From Pseudomonas sp. (GTDB lineage: Bacteria > Pseudomonadota > Gammaproteobacteria > Pseudomonadales > Pseudomonadaceae): a DNA stretch of 64,000 nt. Below the pieces are notes generated by a model. It searched no databases, was not told the DNA's origin, and was given only the letters and a program-made list of their open reading frames with translations. Below, one piece after another: positions 1 to 9,607 of the stretch. Position numbers and translations under genes: made by a program. The stretch is from positions 168,434 to 232,433 of the forward strand of contig NZ_JAUYNT010000028.1 of NCBI RefSeq assembly GCF_030698175.1. The letters run 5' to 3'. The first letter of the stretch is position 1, and each line of letters opens with the position of its first letter.

Positions 1-1307
1 TGGCGGATAACCCAGAGCCTGCCGCCGCAGACAGTGCCGAACTGCAGGCCACGACTCCAAGCAACCAGGCGCAGTCCAACGGATTAGTGGCGGACAGCAA
101 GCTGAATGTCCTGGCGCGCAACTTCTACTATAAAGACGACGACAAGTCCGCGGGTGCCGAGCAGAGCTATGCGCAGGAGTGGGCGCAGGGGCTGATCAGC
201 AGCTTCGAGTCCGGTTTCACCCAGGGCCGCATCGGCTTTGGCGTCGATGCCCATGGACTGCTCGGCCTGAAACTCGACAGCGGCCGGGGGCGTGCCGGCA
301 CCGGCATGCTGCCGAGCAATGCGGGCGACTGCAACGCCGAGGGCCAATGTGGCTCCCAGGACAGTTATGGCGAAGTGCATGGCGCACTGAAGGCGCGGGT
401 CTCGAATACCACGCTGAAATACGGTGAGATGTTCGTGCATACGCCGCTGTTCGACACCGGCGATACGCGCCTGCTGCCGGAGGCCGCCACTGGTTTTCTG
501 CTGACCAGTACGGATGTCGAGAACCTGGAAGTCAACCTCGGCCACTTCACCGCCGCCAACCAGCAAGCCTCGACCAATAGCGATGACGTGTTTAGCGGCT
601 ATGCCGGAGTCATGGACGGCGCCATGGACTTTGCCGGCGGCGTTTACAGCTTCAGCGATAGCCTCAGTGCCTCGCTGTATGCCGGTGAGCTGCAAGACTA
701 CTGGCGCCAGTACTACGCCAATCTCACCTATGGCATGGCCCTGAGCGATGCGCAGCAGTTGGACTTCAACGTCAATCTCTACCAGAGCTACGATGCCGGT
801 TCGGCCAAGGTCGGCGCGGTGGATAACCGCACCGGCTCGCTGGCGGCCACCTACACCCAGGGCGTGCATGCCCTGACCCTGGCTTATCAGCAGGTCGATG
901 GCGACACGCCGTTTGACTACGTCGGTAACTACTCGATCTACCTGGCCAACAGCTACTACTCGGACTTCAACGGCCCAAATGAAAAGTCCTGGCAGCTGCG
1001 CTACGACCTCGATCTGGGCGAGCTGCTGACGCCCGGGCTGACGGCTTTCGCCGCCTACCTCAAGGGCTACGACATCAATGCCCGTGGCATGAGTGCCGAC
1101 AGTGCCTACCAGGCCGACTGGGGTGCGCGCGACGATCAGGATCACCACGAGCTGGATTTCGGCGCCCGCTATTTGGTCCAGGAAGGCGCCGCCAAAGACC
1201 TTAACTTCTATCTGGTGCAGCAAGTGCACCGTGGCTCGCAGCAGCAGTACGACGGCAGCTTCGACCGGGTGCGGCTGATCATCGAGTACCCGCTGGGGCT
1301 GCTTTAA
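1..1307 (+). CDS. OprD-family outer membrane porin, 5' end outside window
   Basis: The reading frame is open from base 3 and runs to a TAA at 1305-1307, giving the last 434 residues. The start and signal peptide lie upstream of the window. The segment LVADSKLNVLARNFYYKDDD is the usual start of the mature OprD barrel. DSGRGRAGTGMLP and the aromatic-rich C-terminus ending in RLIIEYPLGLL are family hallmarks. OprD-type porins are 18-strand outer membrane channels for basic amino acids, peptides or small carboxylates. The specific substrate cannot be read from the sequence. An extracellular loop near residues 98-118 contains two cysteines (GDCNAEGQC), which may form a disulfide. The gene is convergent with the next one. 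Confidence 0.93.
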   Translation, partial: ADNPEPAAADSAELQATTPSNQAQSNGLVADSKLNVLARNFYYKDDDKSAGAEQSYAQEWAQGLISSFESGFTQGRIGFGVDAHGLLGLKLDSGRGRAGTGMLPSNAGDCNAEGQCGSQDSYGEVHGALKARVSNTTLKYGEMFVHTPLFDTGDTRLLPEAATGFLLTSTDVENLEVNLGHFTAANQQASTNSDDVFSGYAGVMDGAMDFAGGVYSFSDSLSASLYAGELQDYWRQYYANLTYGMALSDAQQLDFNVNLYQSYDAGSAKVGAVDNRTGSLAATYTQGVHALTLAYQQVDGDTPFDYVGNYSIYLANSYYSDFNGPNEKSWQLRYDLDLGELLTPGLTAFAAYLKGYDINARGMSADSAYQADWGARDDQDHHELDFGARYLVQEGAAKDLNFYLVQQVHRGSQQQYDGSFDRVRLIIEYPLGLL

Positions 1308-1370
1308 ACGCCGCTTAAACGGGCGGAGTAAACAGCCCGCGCCATGGCGCAGGCTTTGGCGTTTTCGCGC

Positions 1371-2411
1371 TCACTCTGCCGCCCCGAGCCTGGTGGGCAG
1401 CAGGCTCGGGCGGCGGGCGAGTTTATCCAAGTACATTTGTCGATCGGCGTGCTCCAGTAGCACATCCATATTGGGTTCGGTGATCCCGGGCTGGGCGATG
1501 CCGATGCTGGCACCGATCTGCAGGCGCTGCTCGGCAATCGCGAAAGGCACTTGCAGGGCGGCCTGCAGGCGAACTTTCAGCTCTTGCGGCTGGGTGGCGG
1601 ATTGGTCGGCGGCGAGAATGATGAACTCATCACCGCCCAGGCGCGCGACTATGTCGCCGTCACGACAGCAGTGGCGCAGCCGCTCGGCGACCTGACGCAA
1701 GAGTTCATCACCGCACTGATGACCGTAGCTGTCGTTGATCGGCTTGAAGTGATCGAGATCGAGAAACAGCAGCGCAAAGTTCTGCCTGGCATCGCGGCGA
1801 AAACGCGCACAGGCGAGCTGCACCTGTTGCATCAAAGCGGCGCGATTAAACAGGCCGGTCAGGCTGTCATGGGCGGCTTGATGCAGAATCTCGGCGTCGC
1901 TGCGTTTACGCTCGGTGATGTCGCGGGCGATGGCATACAGCAGCGAACTATCGGCTGCCGGCGCCGGCGTGCACCAGGCCAGCCAGGCGTAGTGACCATC
2001 CTTGCAGCGATAGCGATTTTCAAAATTGATGGTGTCGCCTCCGGCGATCAGTGTGGCCAGCACGCCAAGCGTGGCCGCAACATCATCGGGGTGCACAAAA
2101 TCGATAAAAGGCCGTTGCAGCAGCTCTTCTTTCGCATAGCCGAGCACTCGCATAAACGACGGATTCACGTCGAGAAAATAGCCGCCGGTATGGGCGATGC
2201 AGAGCATGTCGAGGGATAGGTCAAAAAAGTTCTGCCACTGGCGTATCTGCTGCCTAGCCTTGTTGAGCTCGTCGAACAGCTCGCTGTTGCTGGCGTCCAT
2301 GGCCGCAGTCAGCTGTTCAAGCTCGCCGACATGCTTATGCAATTGGGCAAATTCAACTGCGCCGTGGCGCAATAAATCGAGCTTGGCATGGATGAGCTGA
2401 AGCTCTTGCAT
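1371..2411 (-). CDS. PAS-GGDEF diguanylate cyclase
   Basis: 346 residues from the ATG at 2411, preceded by GGGAGG four bases upstream. An earlier in-frame start at 2498 lacks a comparable site. An N-terminal helical stretch leads into a PAS domain (about residues 45-160, ending in the PAC-type DITERKRSDAEI). A GGDEF domain follows. The active-site motif GGDEF is intact near residue 265, and RDGD just upstream fits the RxxD inhibitory site for product feedback. It should therefore make cyclic di-GMP from two GTP under PAS control. No transmembrane segment is seen, so it is probably cytosolic. The PAS ligand is unknown. It stands alone between oprD-type and metQ genes. Confidence 0.93.
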   Translation of the reverse strand: MQELQLIHAKLDLLRHGAVEFAQLHKHVGELEQLTAAMDASNSELFDELNKARQQIRQWQNFFDLSLDMLCIAHTGGYFLDVNPSFMRVLGYAKEELLQRPFIDFVHPDDVAATLGVLATLIAGGDTINFENRYRCKDGHYAWLAWCTPAPAADSSLLYAIARDITERKRSDAEILHQAAHDSLTGLFNRAALMQQVQLACARFRRDARQNFALLFLDLDHFKPINDSYGHQCGDELLRQVAERLRHCCRDGDIVARLGGDEFIILAADQSATQPQELKVRLQAALQVPFAIAEQRLQIGASIGIAQPGITEPNMDVLLEHADRQMYLDKLARRPSLLPTRLGAAE

Positions 2412-2601
2412 ACGACCTCCCACATACAGACGGGTGGAAGTCCTTTTGCTGATGCGCTGCGTCGGATTTTGCCCACACAGGGCGCTCGCCAAGCTCACGG
2501 ACTATCCGCAGTCGGCACTCCCTCAGTGTAGGTGAAGATATAGAGTGCTGGCGCCGTGATGACCGGGCGCGACGCACGGCGCCAACCGCTGAATAAAATA
2601 T

Positions 2602-2627
2602 AAAAAAGCCCGCTCAATCGAGCGGGC
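2602..2627 (-). terminator. Rho-independent terminator of metQ
   Basis: Perfect 8-bp stem GCCCGCTC/GAGCGGGC with a four-base loop, followed on the minus strand by six T. It lies 31 bases beyond the metQ stop codon and closes the metNIQ transcript. Confidence 0.9.
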
Positions 2628-2657
2628 TTCTTGGTCTGTGGCACCGGCTTATATCGA

Positions 2658-3443
2658 TTAGAACGCCGGCACTACCGCGCCTTGATATTTCTCGTTGATA
2701 AAGGCTTTTACTTCGGCGCTGTTCAGGGCCTTGGCCAGCTTCTGCAAGCCGGCGTCGTCTTTGCGATCGGCGCTGACCACCAGAATATTCACGTAAGGCG
2801 AGTCGTTGCCTTCGATCACCAGCGCATCCTTGGTCGGATTGAGTTTGGCTTCCAGGGCGTAGTTGGTGTTGATCAGCGCCAGATCGACCTGATTGAGCAC
2901 CCGCGGCAAGGTGGCGGCTTCCAGCTCGCGGACCTTGATGGCTTTCGGGTTGCTGGCGATGTCCTTGACCGTGGCGGTGATGCCGGCGCCGTCTTTCAGA
3001 CTGATGACTCCAGCCTTGGCCAGCAGCAACAGGGCGCGGCCGCCGTTGGTGGCGTCGTTGGGGATTACCACGTTGGCGCCCTGGGACAACTCGGCCAGGC
3101 TTTTGATTTTGCTCGAGTAGGCGCCGAAGGGTTCGATATGCACGCCGGCGATGCTGACCAGCTGGCTGCCACGGGCCTTGTTGAACTCATCCAGGTACGG
3201 CTGGTGCTGGAAGAAGTTGGCGTCCAGACGGCCTTCGGCCACCTGCACGTTAGGCTGCACGTAGTCGGTGAAGACCTTGATCTTCAGTTCCACGCCCTCT
3301 TTGGCTAAAGCCGGCTTAACGAATTCGAGGATTTCCGCATGGGGCACGGCGCTGGCGGCGATGCTCAGGGTTTCGCTGGCCTGAGCGGTAAACACCGTGG
3401 CCAGGGCGGCGACGGCGGCAAGGGTGAGAGCATTTTTTTTCAT
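2658..3443 (-). CDS. metQ: Methionine ABC transporter substrate-binding protein
   Basis: 261 residues. The ATG at 3443 is chosen because AAGGAA precedes it and the protein then opens with a signal peptide (MKKNALTLAAVAALATVFTAQA). The mature part (ETLSIAASAVPHAEILEFVKP, VFTDYVQPN, EGRLDANFFQHQPYL) is the NlpA/MetQ fold. This protein binds methionine in the periplasm and delivers it to MetI-MetN. There is no lipobox cysteine at the cleavage site, unlike E. coli MetQ, so it may be soluble or held by an uncleaved signal. It is the third gene of metN-metI-metQ, separated from metI by a palindromic element. D- or L-methionine is the likely cargo; related amino acids cannot be excluded. Confidence 0.92.
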   Translation of the reverse strand: MKKNALTLAAVAALATVFTAQASETLSIAASAVPHAEILEFVKPALAKEGVELKIKVFTDYVQPNVQVAEGRLDANFFQHQPYLDEFNKARGSQLVSIAGVHIEPFGAYSSKIKSLAELSQGANVVIPNDATNGGRALLLLAKAGVISLKDGAGITATVKDIASNPKAIKVRELEAATLPRVLNQVDLALINTNYALEAKLNPTKDALVIEGNDSPYVNILVVSADRKDDAGLQKLAKALNSAEVKAFINEKYQGAVVPAF

Positions 3444-3543
3444 TTTGAGTTCCTTGTGGGACGTACTGCGGGCACCGAGGGTAAGGGCGCCTGCCGGTTT
3501 ATTTTGGCTCTGTGCCAATTAAGTGTTGAACGCCGCCAATCTC

Positions 3544-3632
3544 GTGGGAGGGGCTTTAGCCGCGATGCCTTTTGCGCCGCCGGACAGCCGCTGAATCAGC
3601 CTGCAGTCTGTCGCGGCTAAAGCCCCTCCTAC
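3544..3632. repeat. REP-type palindrome (GTAGGAGGGGCTTTAGCCGCGA family), copy 1
   Basis: Arms GGAGGGGCTTTAGCCGCGA and TCGCGGCTAAAGCCCCTCC face each other around about 45 bases, between metI and metQ. The same arms recur at 25314-25371 and 46772-46834. A stem-loop here could affect metQ mRNA relative to metNI, which is inference. Confidence 0.9.
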
Positions 3633-3692
3633 AAAGAGCTACAGCCTGGCGCAACACATAACGGGTACAGAGCCTTTATTTTCTAGAGCTTT

Positions 3693-4382
3693 TTATTTCT
3701 TGGAGAAGTGCACCACCAGCTTATCGCCAGTGTTTTGCAGAATTTGCACCAGCACCAACAGCAACACCACGGTGACCGCCATCACGTCCGGCTGATAACG
3801 CTGATAGCCGTAACGCACGGCCAGGTCACCGAGACCACCGCCGCCGATCAGGCCGGACATGGCGGTATAAGACACCAGGGTAATGGCCGTCACAGTGATG
3901 GCAGCGAGGATGCCTGGCAGCGCTTCCGGCAGCAGCGCGCGGGTGATGATTTGCCAGGTGCTGGCGCCCATCGCCTGAGTTGCTTCGATGATGCCGCGAT
4001 CAACTTCGCGCAAGGCGGTTTCCACCAGCCGGGCGAAGAACGGCGTGGCGCCGACCACTAACGGTGGAATGGCGCCGGCCACGCCCAGCGAGGTGCCGGT
4101 CAGCAGCACCGTCAGCGGAATCATCAAGATCAGCAAGATCACGAACGGCACTGAGCGCAACACATTGGCCAGCAACGACAACAGGCCATACAGCGCTGGT
4201 TGGGCAAACAGCTGGCGTGGCCCGGTGAGAAACAACAGCACTCCCAGCGGCAGGCCGAGCAACAGGGTGAACAGCAGCGAACCGCCGAGCATGCTCAGGG
4301 TGTCGAGGCTGGCGTAGCCGATTTCCGCCCAATCGACGTTCGGTAACAGAGGGTGCAACAGGTTTGCGAGTAAGGCTTCCAT
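3693..4382 (-). CDS. metI: Methionine ABC transporter permease
   Basis: 229 residues with about five hydrophobic segments, matching the family length of about 220. The region GASTWQIITRALLPEALPGI is the EAA-type cytoplasmic loop that docks on the ATPase. The ATG overlaps the metN stop codon as TAATG, so translation is coupled. The protein is the inner membrane channel of the MetNIQ importer. It is followed by a REP-type palindrome and metQ. Confidence 0.95.
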   Translation of the reverse strand: MEALLANLLHPLLPNVDWAEIGYASLDTLSMLGGSLLFTLLLGLPLGVLLFLTGPRQLFAQPALYGLLSLLANVLRSVPFVILLILMIPLTVLLTGTSLGVAGAIPPLVVGATPFFARLVETALREVDRGIIEATQAMGASTWQIITRALLPEALPGILAAITVTAITLVSYTAMSGLIGGGGLGDLAVRYGYQRYQPDVMAVTVVLLLVLVQILQNTGDKLVVHFSKK

Positions 4383-5389
4383 TAACGCAGCACCTCCAGG
4401 TGCACATCGGCGGCGACAAAGCAGGCTAATGCGGCCTCGACGTCGCCACCGGTCAGCGCCAATGTCAGCTGGCCGTAGGGGGTATCTTTGATCCGGTCGA
4501 TGCGCCCGGCGAGGATGCTGTAATCAACCCCGGTTTGCCGCGCCACGCTGCCCAGCAGCGGTGCGTAGGTGGCCTCGCCCTGAAAGGTCAGGCGCAAAAT
4601 CCGCCCGGCCACATGGGCGAAGTCATCGCGCTGACCTTCGGCGTCGACCTGCTCGGACTCCAGCACGAAGTTACGGGTGGTCGGGTGTTGCGGGTGCAAA
4701 AACACTTGGGCCACCGGCCCCTGCTCGACTATTACCCCGCCGTCCATGACCGCCACCCGGTCGCAGACCCGGCGAATCACGTCCATCTCATGGGTGATCA
4801 GCACTATGGTCAGGTTCAGCTCGCGGTTGATCTCGGCCAGCAGCTGTAGCACTGAGGCGGTGGTTTGCGGATCGAGGGCGCTGGTGGCCTCGTCGCAGAG
4901 CAGAATCTTCGGCTCGGTGGCCAGTGCGCGAGCGATACCGACCCGCTGCTTCTGCCCGCCGGAAAGCTGCGCCGGGTATTTGTTGGCGTGCTCGGTCAGG
5001 CCGACACGGGCCAGCAAGGCCTCGACCCGCGCGGCGATCTGGCTGGCGCTGAGTTTGCCGGCAAGCTTCAGTGGCAAGGCGATGTTGGCCGCCACGGTTT
5101 TGGCCGCGAGCAAATTGAAGTGCTGAAAGATCATCCCGGCTTGCTGGCGGAACTGCCGCAAACCTTCAGGGTTGAGCGCGGTGACATCGATACCGTCGAC
5201 GATAATCCGCCCTCCCGACGGCTCTTCGAGGCGATTGATCAGCCGCAGCAGGGTGCTTTTGCCAGCGCCGGAGTGGCCGATCAAACCGAACACTTCCCCG
5301 CGGGCGATGTGCAGGTCGGTCGGTTGCAGGGCACTGATGTCGCGGCCATTGACGGGATAGGTCTTGTGCACGCGCTGGAATTCGATCAC
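4382..5389 (-). CDS. metN: Methionine ABC transporter ATP-binding protein
   Basis: 335 residues starting with GTG (GTGATCGAATTC, read as [11 protein letters not shown]). Walker [10 protein letters not shown], signature [15 protein letters not shown], Walker [14 protein letters not shown] and the H-loop LITHEMDV are all intact. The C-terminal ~90 residues form the NIL/ACT-like regulatory domain that binds methionine and inhibits transport in MetN. It is the first gene of the metNIQ operon. I saw no S-box or SAM riboswitch in the 180 bases upstream. Confidence 0.95.
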   Translation of the reverse strand: MIEFQRVHKTYPVNGRDISALQPTDLHIARGEVFGLIGHSGAGKSTLLRLINRLEEPSGGRIIVDGIDVTALNPEGLRQFRQQAGMIFQHFNLLAAKTVAANIALPLKLAGKLSASQIAARVEALLARVGLTEHANKYPAQLSGGQKQRVGIARALATEPKILLCDEATSALDPQTTASVLQLLAEINRELNLTIVLITHEMDVIRRVCDRVAVMDGGVIVEQGPVAQVFLHPQHPTTRNFVLESEQVDAEGQRDDFAHVAGRILRLTFQGEATYAPLLGSVARQTGVDYSILAGRIDRIKDTPYGQLTLALTGGDVEAALACFVAADVHLEVLR

Positions 5390-5571
5390 GGGATAAACCT
5401 TGTGGGTTTGTTTGGGCTTTATTTAGGCGCTGGGTCGGCGCAAAGCCCGGCAGTTTACCTTGCGCCCGCAAACGCGCAAAAACTTTGCCGATCTAAGCTT
5501 ATAGCTTGAGTCTTGGCGACTAAGCGCCAGGGCAGCCCAGGGCGGACTCACTTAAGCCCGCGTCGCAGTGC

Positions 5572-6438
5572 TTAGCCTTTCTTCGGCGTCAGCACCAGTT
5601 GCGGCGCTTGCTGCGGGTTGAGCACCTGCTGCAACTGCAGATTGAAGTTGGGATTGAGCTTTTTCACCCGCGCCGACAGCAGCGCGGCAACCCAGGGAAA
5701 GTCTTTGCCTTGGCGCACTTCAACGCTGACGGCGCAATTAAAGTTGACCACGTCGCTGGCGACGCTATCGAGCAGTTTGCGCAACGCATCGCGATCTTCT
5801 TCATCTAGCATCGGCATGCCGATGGCGCTGCTGGCGGCGTCCGGTTTGATCAGTTTGGCCTGCGGCTGAGCCGGCGCGGCAGCCACCACCGGTACACTGG
5901 CGGCTTGTTCGGTGGCGGCTTTTTTCAACGCCGCCTGGCGCTCGGCGGCCAGTTTCAGCTGGCGGGCTTGTTCGGCTTTGGCGGCGGCTTCTTTAGTCGC
6001 GGCCTGTTGGGCGACAACCCGGGCTTTCTCGGCGTTGGCCAGCTCAGTGGCGCGGGCGCTGCTGATGGCGCTGTCCAGGCCGCTGGTGAGTGCTGGAGCT
6101 TGGGGCAGTAAGCTGCGAGCGTGAGTCAGGGCGGCGGTGGCGGCATTCAAGTCGCCTTTTTGCAGCGCGCCTTGTCCTTGTTGCAAATAAGTTTCGGCTA
6201 TCTGCCGTTGGTATTGCTCCAGCCGAGTGTCGCCGGCGGCGCGTTGCTTGAGGTTATTCAACTGGCTTTCGGCCTGTTGCAGTTGGCCGTTATTCAGGCT
6301 TTGGTCGAGGCTGCGAAAGGCGCTGACCAGGTCATCCACCGGCAATTCGTCGTCGACAGCCAAGGCAACGCCGCTGCCGGCGGCGGTCAAAAGTGAAACC
6401 AAAAATAGGACTAGATAGCTGGAAGTGAACGACTTCAT
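5572..6438 (-). CDS. Secreted alanine-rich coiled-coil protein of unknown function (PA5502-type)
   Basis: 288 residues from the ATG at 6438. Two upstream ATGs (6453, 6462) are possible because no ribosome site decides between them. An N-terminal signal peptide or anchor ends near VALAVDDELP. It is followed by repeat-like helices around residues 40-130 (DLVSAFRSLDQSLNNGQLQQAE), an Ala/Lys/Glu coiled coil, and a C-terminal domain with one cysteine. The position between znuB and metN corresponds to PA5502 in my recollection of PAO1. I know of no defined function. The TPR-like spacing suggests a periplasmic scaffold, which is inference. Confidence 0.75.
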   Translation of the reverse strand: MKSFTSSYLVLFLVSLLTAAGSGVALAVDDELPVDDLVSAFRSLDQSLNNGQLQQAESQLNNLKQRAAGDTRLEQYQRQIAETYLQQGQGALQKGDLNAATAALTHARSLLPQAPALTSGLDSAISSARATELANAEKARVVAQQAATKEAAAKAEQARQLKLAAERQAALKKAATEQAASVPVVAAAPAQPQAKLIKPDAASSAIGMPMLDEEDRDALRKLLDSVASDVVNFNCAVSVEVRQGKDFPWVAALLSARVKKLNPNFNLQLQQVLNPQQAPQLVLTPKKG

Positions 6439-6546
6439 TGTGGCGGGTCTCATTTTGCGCAAAAAACGCGCAAGTCTACACCGCGCACCCGATCACAACC
6501 AAACCTAGGACTGGTTAGCCGCCGGGCGGCGGATAGCGGCGACTGG

Positions 6547-7335
6547 TTAAGCGCGGCGTTTCGGGATGGCCAAACTGAGCAAAAACAGCACGGCAGCTGC
6601 CACCACAATCGATGGCCCGGCCGGGGTGTCTTGGAACCAGGACAGGCTCAGGCCCGCGCACACCGCCACGACGCCGAGCACGCTGGCAGCCACGGCCATT
6701 TGCTCGGGGCTGTGGGAATGGCGCTGGGCCGCCGCCGCCGGAATGATCAGCAAGGAGGTGATCAGCAGCACGCCGACGATCTTCATCGCCAGGGCAATCA
6801 CCAGGGCAATCAGCAGCACCAGGCACAGCCGTAGCGCCGCCACCGGCAGGCCTTCGACCTGGGCCAGTTGCTCATGCACGGTGATCGCCAGCAGCGGTCG
6901 CCACAGCGCCAACAGGGTCAGCAGCACCAGCCCACAGCCGCCGATAATCCACAGCAAATCGCTCGGCCCGACGGCCAGCAGGTCGCCAAACAGATAGCCC
7001 ATCAGGTCGATGCGTACCTCGCGGTTAAAACTCAGCACCACCAAGCCCAGGGACAGCGTGCTCGGTGCCAGAATTCCCAGCAGGGTGTCGGCGGCCAGGG
7101 GTTGACGTTGTTGCAGGGTCACCAGCAGCAAGGCCAGCAACAGGCAACCGAGGGTCACCGCTAGGGTTGGGCTGACATCCAGCAACAGGCCGATGGCCAC
7201 GCCGAGCAATGCGGCGTGGGACAGGGTGTCGCCGAAATAGGCCATCCGCCGCCAGACCACGAAGGAGCCCAGCGGCCCGGCCACCAGCGCCAGGGCCAAG
7301 CCGGCCAGTAAAGCATTGAGTAAGAAGTCAGCCAT
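6547..7335 (-). CDS. znuB: Zinc ABC transporter permease
   Basis: 262 residues from the ATG at 7335, which lies inside the last codons of znuC (8-base overlap). [45 protein letters not shown] is the standard beginning of the ABC-3 metal permease family; only part is quoted here as a landmark. About eight hydrophobic helices follow. With ZnuC and ZnuA it imports Zn(II) across the inner membrane when zinc is scarce. It is the last gene of zur-znuC-znuB. Confidence 0.96.
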   Translation of the reverse strand: MADFLLNALLAGLALALVAGPLGSFVVWRRMAYFGDTLSHAALLGVAIGLLLDVSPTLAVTLGCLLLALLLVTLQQRQPLAADTLLGILAPSTLSLGLVVLSFNREVRIDLMGYLFGDLLAVGPSDLLWIIGGCGLVLLTLLALWRPLLAITVHEQLAQVEGLPVAALRLCLVLLIALVIALAMKIVGVLLITSLLIIPAAAAQRHSHSPEQMAVAASVLGVVAVCAGLSLSWFQDTPAGPSIVVAAAVLFLLSLAIPKRRA

Positions 7336-8101
7336 GCTTGCAGTCGGCTCCGTGGACATGGGGTTTGCCCAGTACCACGCTGCCATGCAGGTCGTGGCCG
7401 TGGTCGTGGCGGTGGTGATAGACGGCCAAACTCTTGGCATCTTCGCCAAACATCTCGACAAACACCGGGTCGTTGCTGACCTGTTCCGGATGGCCGGAGC
7501 AGCAGACATGGCGGTTCAGGCAAATCACCTGATCGGTGGTGCTCATCACCAGGTGCAGGTCGTGGGAGACCATCAGCACGCCGCAACCGTGACGGTCACG
7601 CAGGCGGGTGATCAGGCTGTACAGCTCGGCCTGGCCGCTGACATCGACGCCCTGCACCGGCTCATCCAGCACCAGCAGTTCGGGCTCGCGCAGCAGCGCC
7701 CGGGCCAACAACACGCGCTGCAGTTCACCGCCGGAAATGCTTTGCAGCGGGCTGTCGATCACCTGGGTCGCGCCGACTTCTTCCAGCGCCGCCAAGGCCC
7801 GCAGACGATCGACGCCGGGCACCAGGCGCAAGAAGCGCAGCACCGACAGCGGCAGCGAGGCATCCACCTGGAGTTTTTGCGGCATATAGCCGATGCGCAG
7901 TTTCGGCTGGCGCCAGACGCTGCCGCTGTCGGGTTTGAGCAGGCCCAGCACGGCGCGCACCAGGGTGGTTTTACCGGCGCCGTTGGGGCCGATCAGGGTG
8001 ACGATTTCACCGGCGTTAACGCTCAGTTGCACGTCCTGCAACACCGTCTGGCCGCCGAAGCCGACGCCGATGCCTTCGAGGCGGATCAGTGCGCCGCTCA
8101 T
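7328..8101 (-). CDS. znuC: Zinc ABC transporter ATP-binding protein
   Basis: 257 residues. The ATG at 8101 overlaps the zur stop as ATGA and has AGG upstream; a TTG fifteen bases earlier is less likely. Walker [10 protein letters not shown], signature [14 protein letters not shown] and Walker [13 protein letters not shown] are intact. The C-terminal tail is rich in histidine ([12 protein letters not shown] and a final HGADCKHG), as in other Pseudomonas ZnuC, and may bind metal. It powers the ZnuABC importer. Confidence 0.96.
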   Translation of the reverse strand: MSGALIRLEGIGVGFGGQTVLQDVQLSVNAGEIVTLIGPNGAGKTTLVRAVLGLLKPDSGSVWRQPKLRIGYMPQKLQVDASLPLSVLRFLRLVPGVDRLRALAALEEVGATQVIDSPLQSISGGELQRVLLARALLREPELLVLDEPVQGVDVSGQAELYSLITRLRDRHGCGVLMVSHDLHLVMSTTDQVICLNRHVCCSGHPEQVSNDPVFVEMFGEDAKSLAVYHHRHDHGHDLHGSVVLGKPHVHGADCKHG

Positions 8102-8598
8102 GCCGACACCTGACAACTGGCGCAGAGGCCGACCACTTCCACCGTCTGGCCTTCGACGCTAAAGCCCACGCTGGCGGCGCTGCTGACAATCGCCTGGCTG
8201 ATGCTGCTTTGCTCCAGCTCGATGGAGGTGTGGCATTGCCGGCAAATTAGAAATTGGCCCTGATGGGGCTGCTCGGGTTGATTGCAGCCGACGAAGGCAT
8301 TCAGCGAGGCAATGCGATGCACCAGGCCGTTTTCCTGGAGAAAATCCAGCGCCCGATAAACGGTCGGCGGCGCGGCGCGGCGGCCATCCGCCTCGCTCAG
8401 CACGGCCAAGATGTCATAGGCGCCGAGCGGTTTGTGGCTCTGCCAAACCAGCTCCAAAACCCGCAGGCGCAAGGCGGTCAGACGCACCCCGCGTTGCGCG
8501 CAGACGGCCTCGGCCTCGGCCAGCGCGCTGCTGACGCAGTGCGAATGATCGTGGGGTAAACAGGCCAGCGGGGCCTTGGCGGTATAGGGCTTAAGCAT
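8098..8598 (-). CDS. zur: Zinc uptake regulator, Fur family
   Basis: 166 residues. A winged-helix domain ([46 protein letters not shown]) is followed by a dimer domain with two CxxC pairs (CRQC, CASC) for structural zinc. The N-terminus has a short His/Cys stretch (HDHSHC). With zinc bound it represses the znu genes. It is the first gene of zur-znuC-znuB and is divergent from znuA, with a Zur box between them, so it probably also controls itself. Confidence 0.95.
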   Translation of the reverse strand: MLKPYTAKAPLACLPHDHSHCVSSALAEAEAVCAQRGVRLTALRLRVLELVWQSHKPLGAYDILAVLSEADGRRAAPPTVYRALDFLQENGLVHRIASLNAFVGCNQPEQPHQGQFLICRQCHTSIELEQSSISQAIVSSAASVGFSVEGQTVEVVGLCASCQVSA

Positions 8599-8625
8599 GG
8601 GGCGGCAGACGTCTGGATGAAGAGA

Positions 8626-8640
8626 CGTTATTCTATAACG
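8626..8640. promoter_or_regulatory. Zur box in the zur/znuA intergenic region
   Basis: CGTTAT-TCT-ATAACG is a perfect six-base inverted repeat with a three-base spacer. It fits the GTTAT-N3-ATAAC core known for proteobacterial Zur operators. It lies 27 bases before zur and 40 before znuA, so one site can govern both directions. Confidence 0.88.
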
Positions 8641-8680
8641 CTTTCCACGCCTATTCCTCTCCTCGTGCAGGTGTTATTTC

Positions 8681-9595
8681 GTGTCCCGTCTCTTGTTTGG
8701 CCTTTTTCTCAGTTGCCTTGCCGTTGGTGCCAGTGCCGAGGTGCGCCTGCTCACCAGCATCAAACCGTTGCAGTTGATCGCCGCCGCGGTGCAAGACGGT
8801 ATCGCCAGCCCGGAAGTGCTGCTGCCGCCCGGCGCCTCGGCGCATAACTATGCGTTGCGGCCCTCTGATGTGCGGCGGGTGCAAGAGGTTACGCTGCTCT
8901 ATTGGATCGGCCCGGACATGGAAAGCTTTATGCCGCGGGTACTGGCCGGCCGCCGCCTGCCCAGCATCGCCGTGCAAGATTTGCCCGGCCTGCAACTGCG
9001 GCATTTTGGTGAAGATGAGTCGGCCGCTGAGCATGAGCATTCGTCAGCTGAGCACGACCACGACCATCGCCCCGGAACCCTGGATGCCCATCTGTGGTTG
9101 CTGCCGGCCAATGCCCAGGTGATAGCCACGCGCATGGCCGACGACGTGAGCGCCGCCGACCCAGCCAATGCCGCCCGTTATCAGGCCAATCTGCAGGCCT
9201 TCACGGCGCGCTTGCAACTGCTCGATCAGCAGTTGAAAAGCCGCCTGGCCGGGGTCAAGGGCAAGCCGTATTTCGTCTTCCATGAAGCCTTTGACTATTT
9301 CGAGGCCGCCTACGGCCTCCAGCATTTGGGCGTGTTTAGTGTCGCCAGCGAAGTGCAGCCGGGTGCCCAGCACGTGGCGCAGATGCGCGCACAGCTGCAG
9401 GCCGCCGGGCCGACCTGCGTGTTCAGCGAGCCGCCGCTGCGCCCGCGCTTGGCGCAAACCCTGAGCGCCGGTTTGCCGGTGACCCTGGCTGAGCTGGATG
9501 CCATGGGCGGTCAATTGCCGGTCACGGCCGGTGGTTACGAGCAGTTGCTCAACCACTTGGCGGATGGCCTCAGCAGTTGCCTGCAAGCGTTATAA
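8681..9595 (+). CDS. znuA: Periplasmic zinc-binding protein
   Basis: 304 residues from a GTG start, with a signal peptide ending GASA and mature start EVRLLTSIKPLQL. Likely zinc ligands are the histidines in GASAHNYAL, DAHLW and VFHEAFDYF, plus the aspartate in ELDAMGG. A flexible acidic, His-rich loop (EHEHSSAEHDHDH, about residues 114-128) is typical of ZnuA and probably helps capture zinc. It delivers Zn(II) to ZnuBC and is read divergently from zur under the shared Zur box. Confidence 0.95.
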   Translation: MSRLLFGLFLSCLAVGASAEVRLLTSIKPLQLIAAAVQDGIASPEVLLPPGASAHNYALRPSDVRRVQEVTLLYWIGPDMESFMPRVLAGRRLPSIAVQDLPGLQLRHFGEDESAAEHEHSSAEHDHDHRPGTLDAHLWLLPANAQVIATRMADDVSAADPANAARYQANLQAFTARLQLLDQQLKSRLAGVKGKPYFVFHEAFDYFEAAYGLQHLGVFSVASEVQPGAQHVAQMRAQLQAAGPTCVFSEPPLRPRLAQTLSAGLPVTLAELDAMGGQLPVTAGGYEQLLNHLADGLSSCLQAL

Positions 9596-9607
9596 AAGGA
9601 GATCGTC

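Noticed and set aside
5390..5571. Possible SAM riboswitch before metN
   Set aside because: No S-box-like helices or conserved segments were seen; pseudomonads usually lack this control here.
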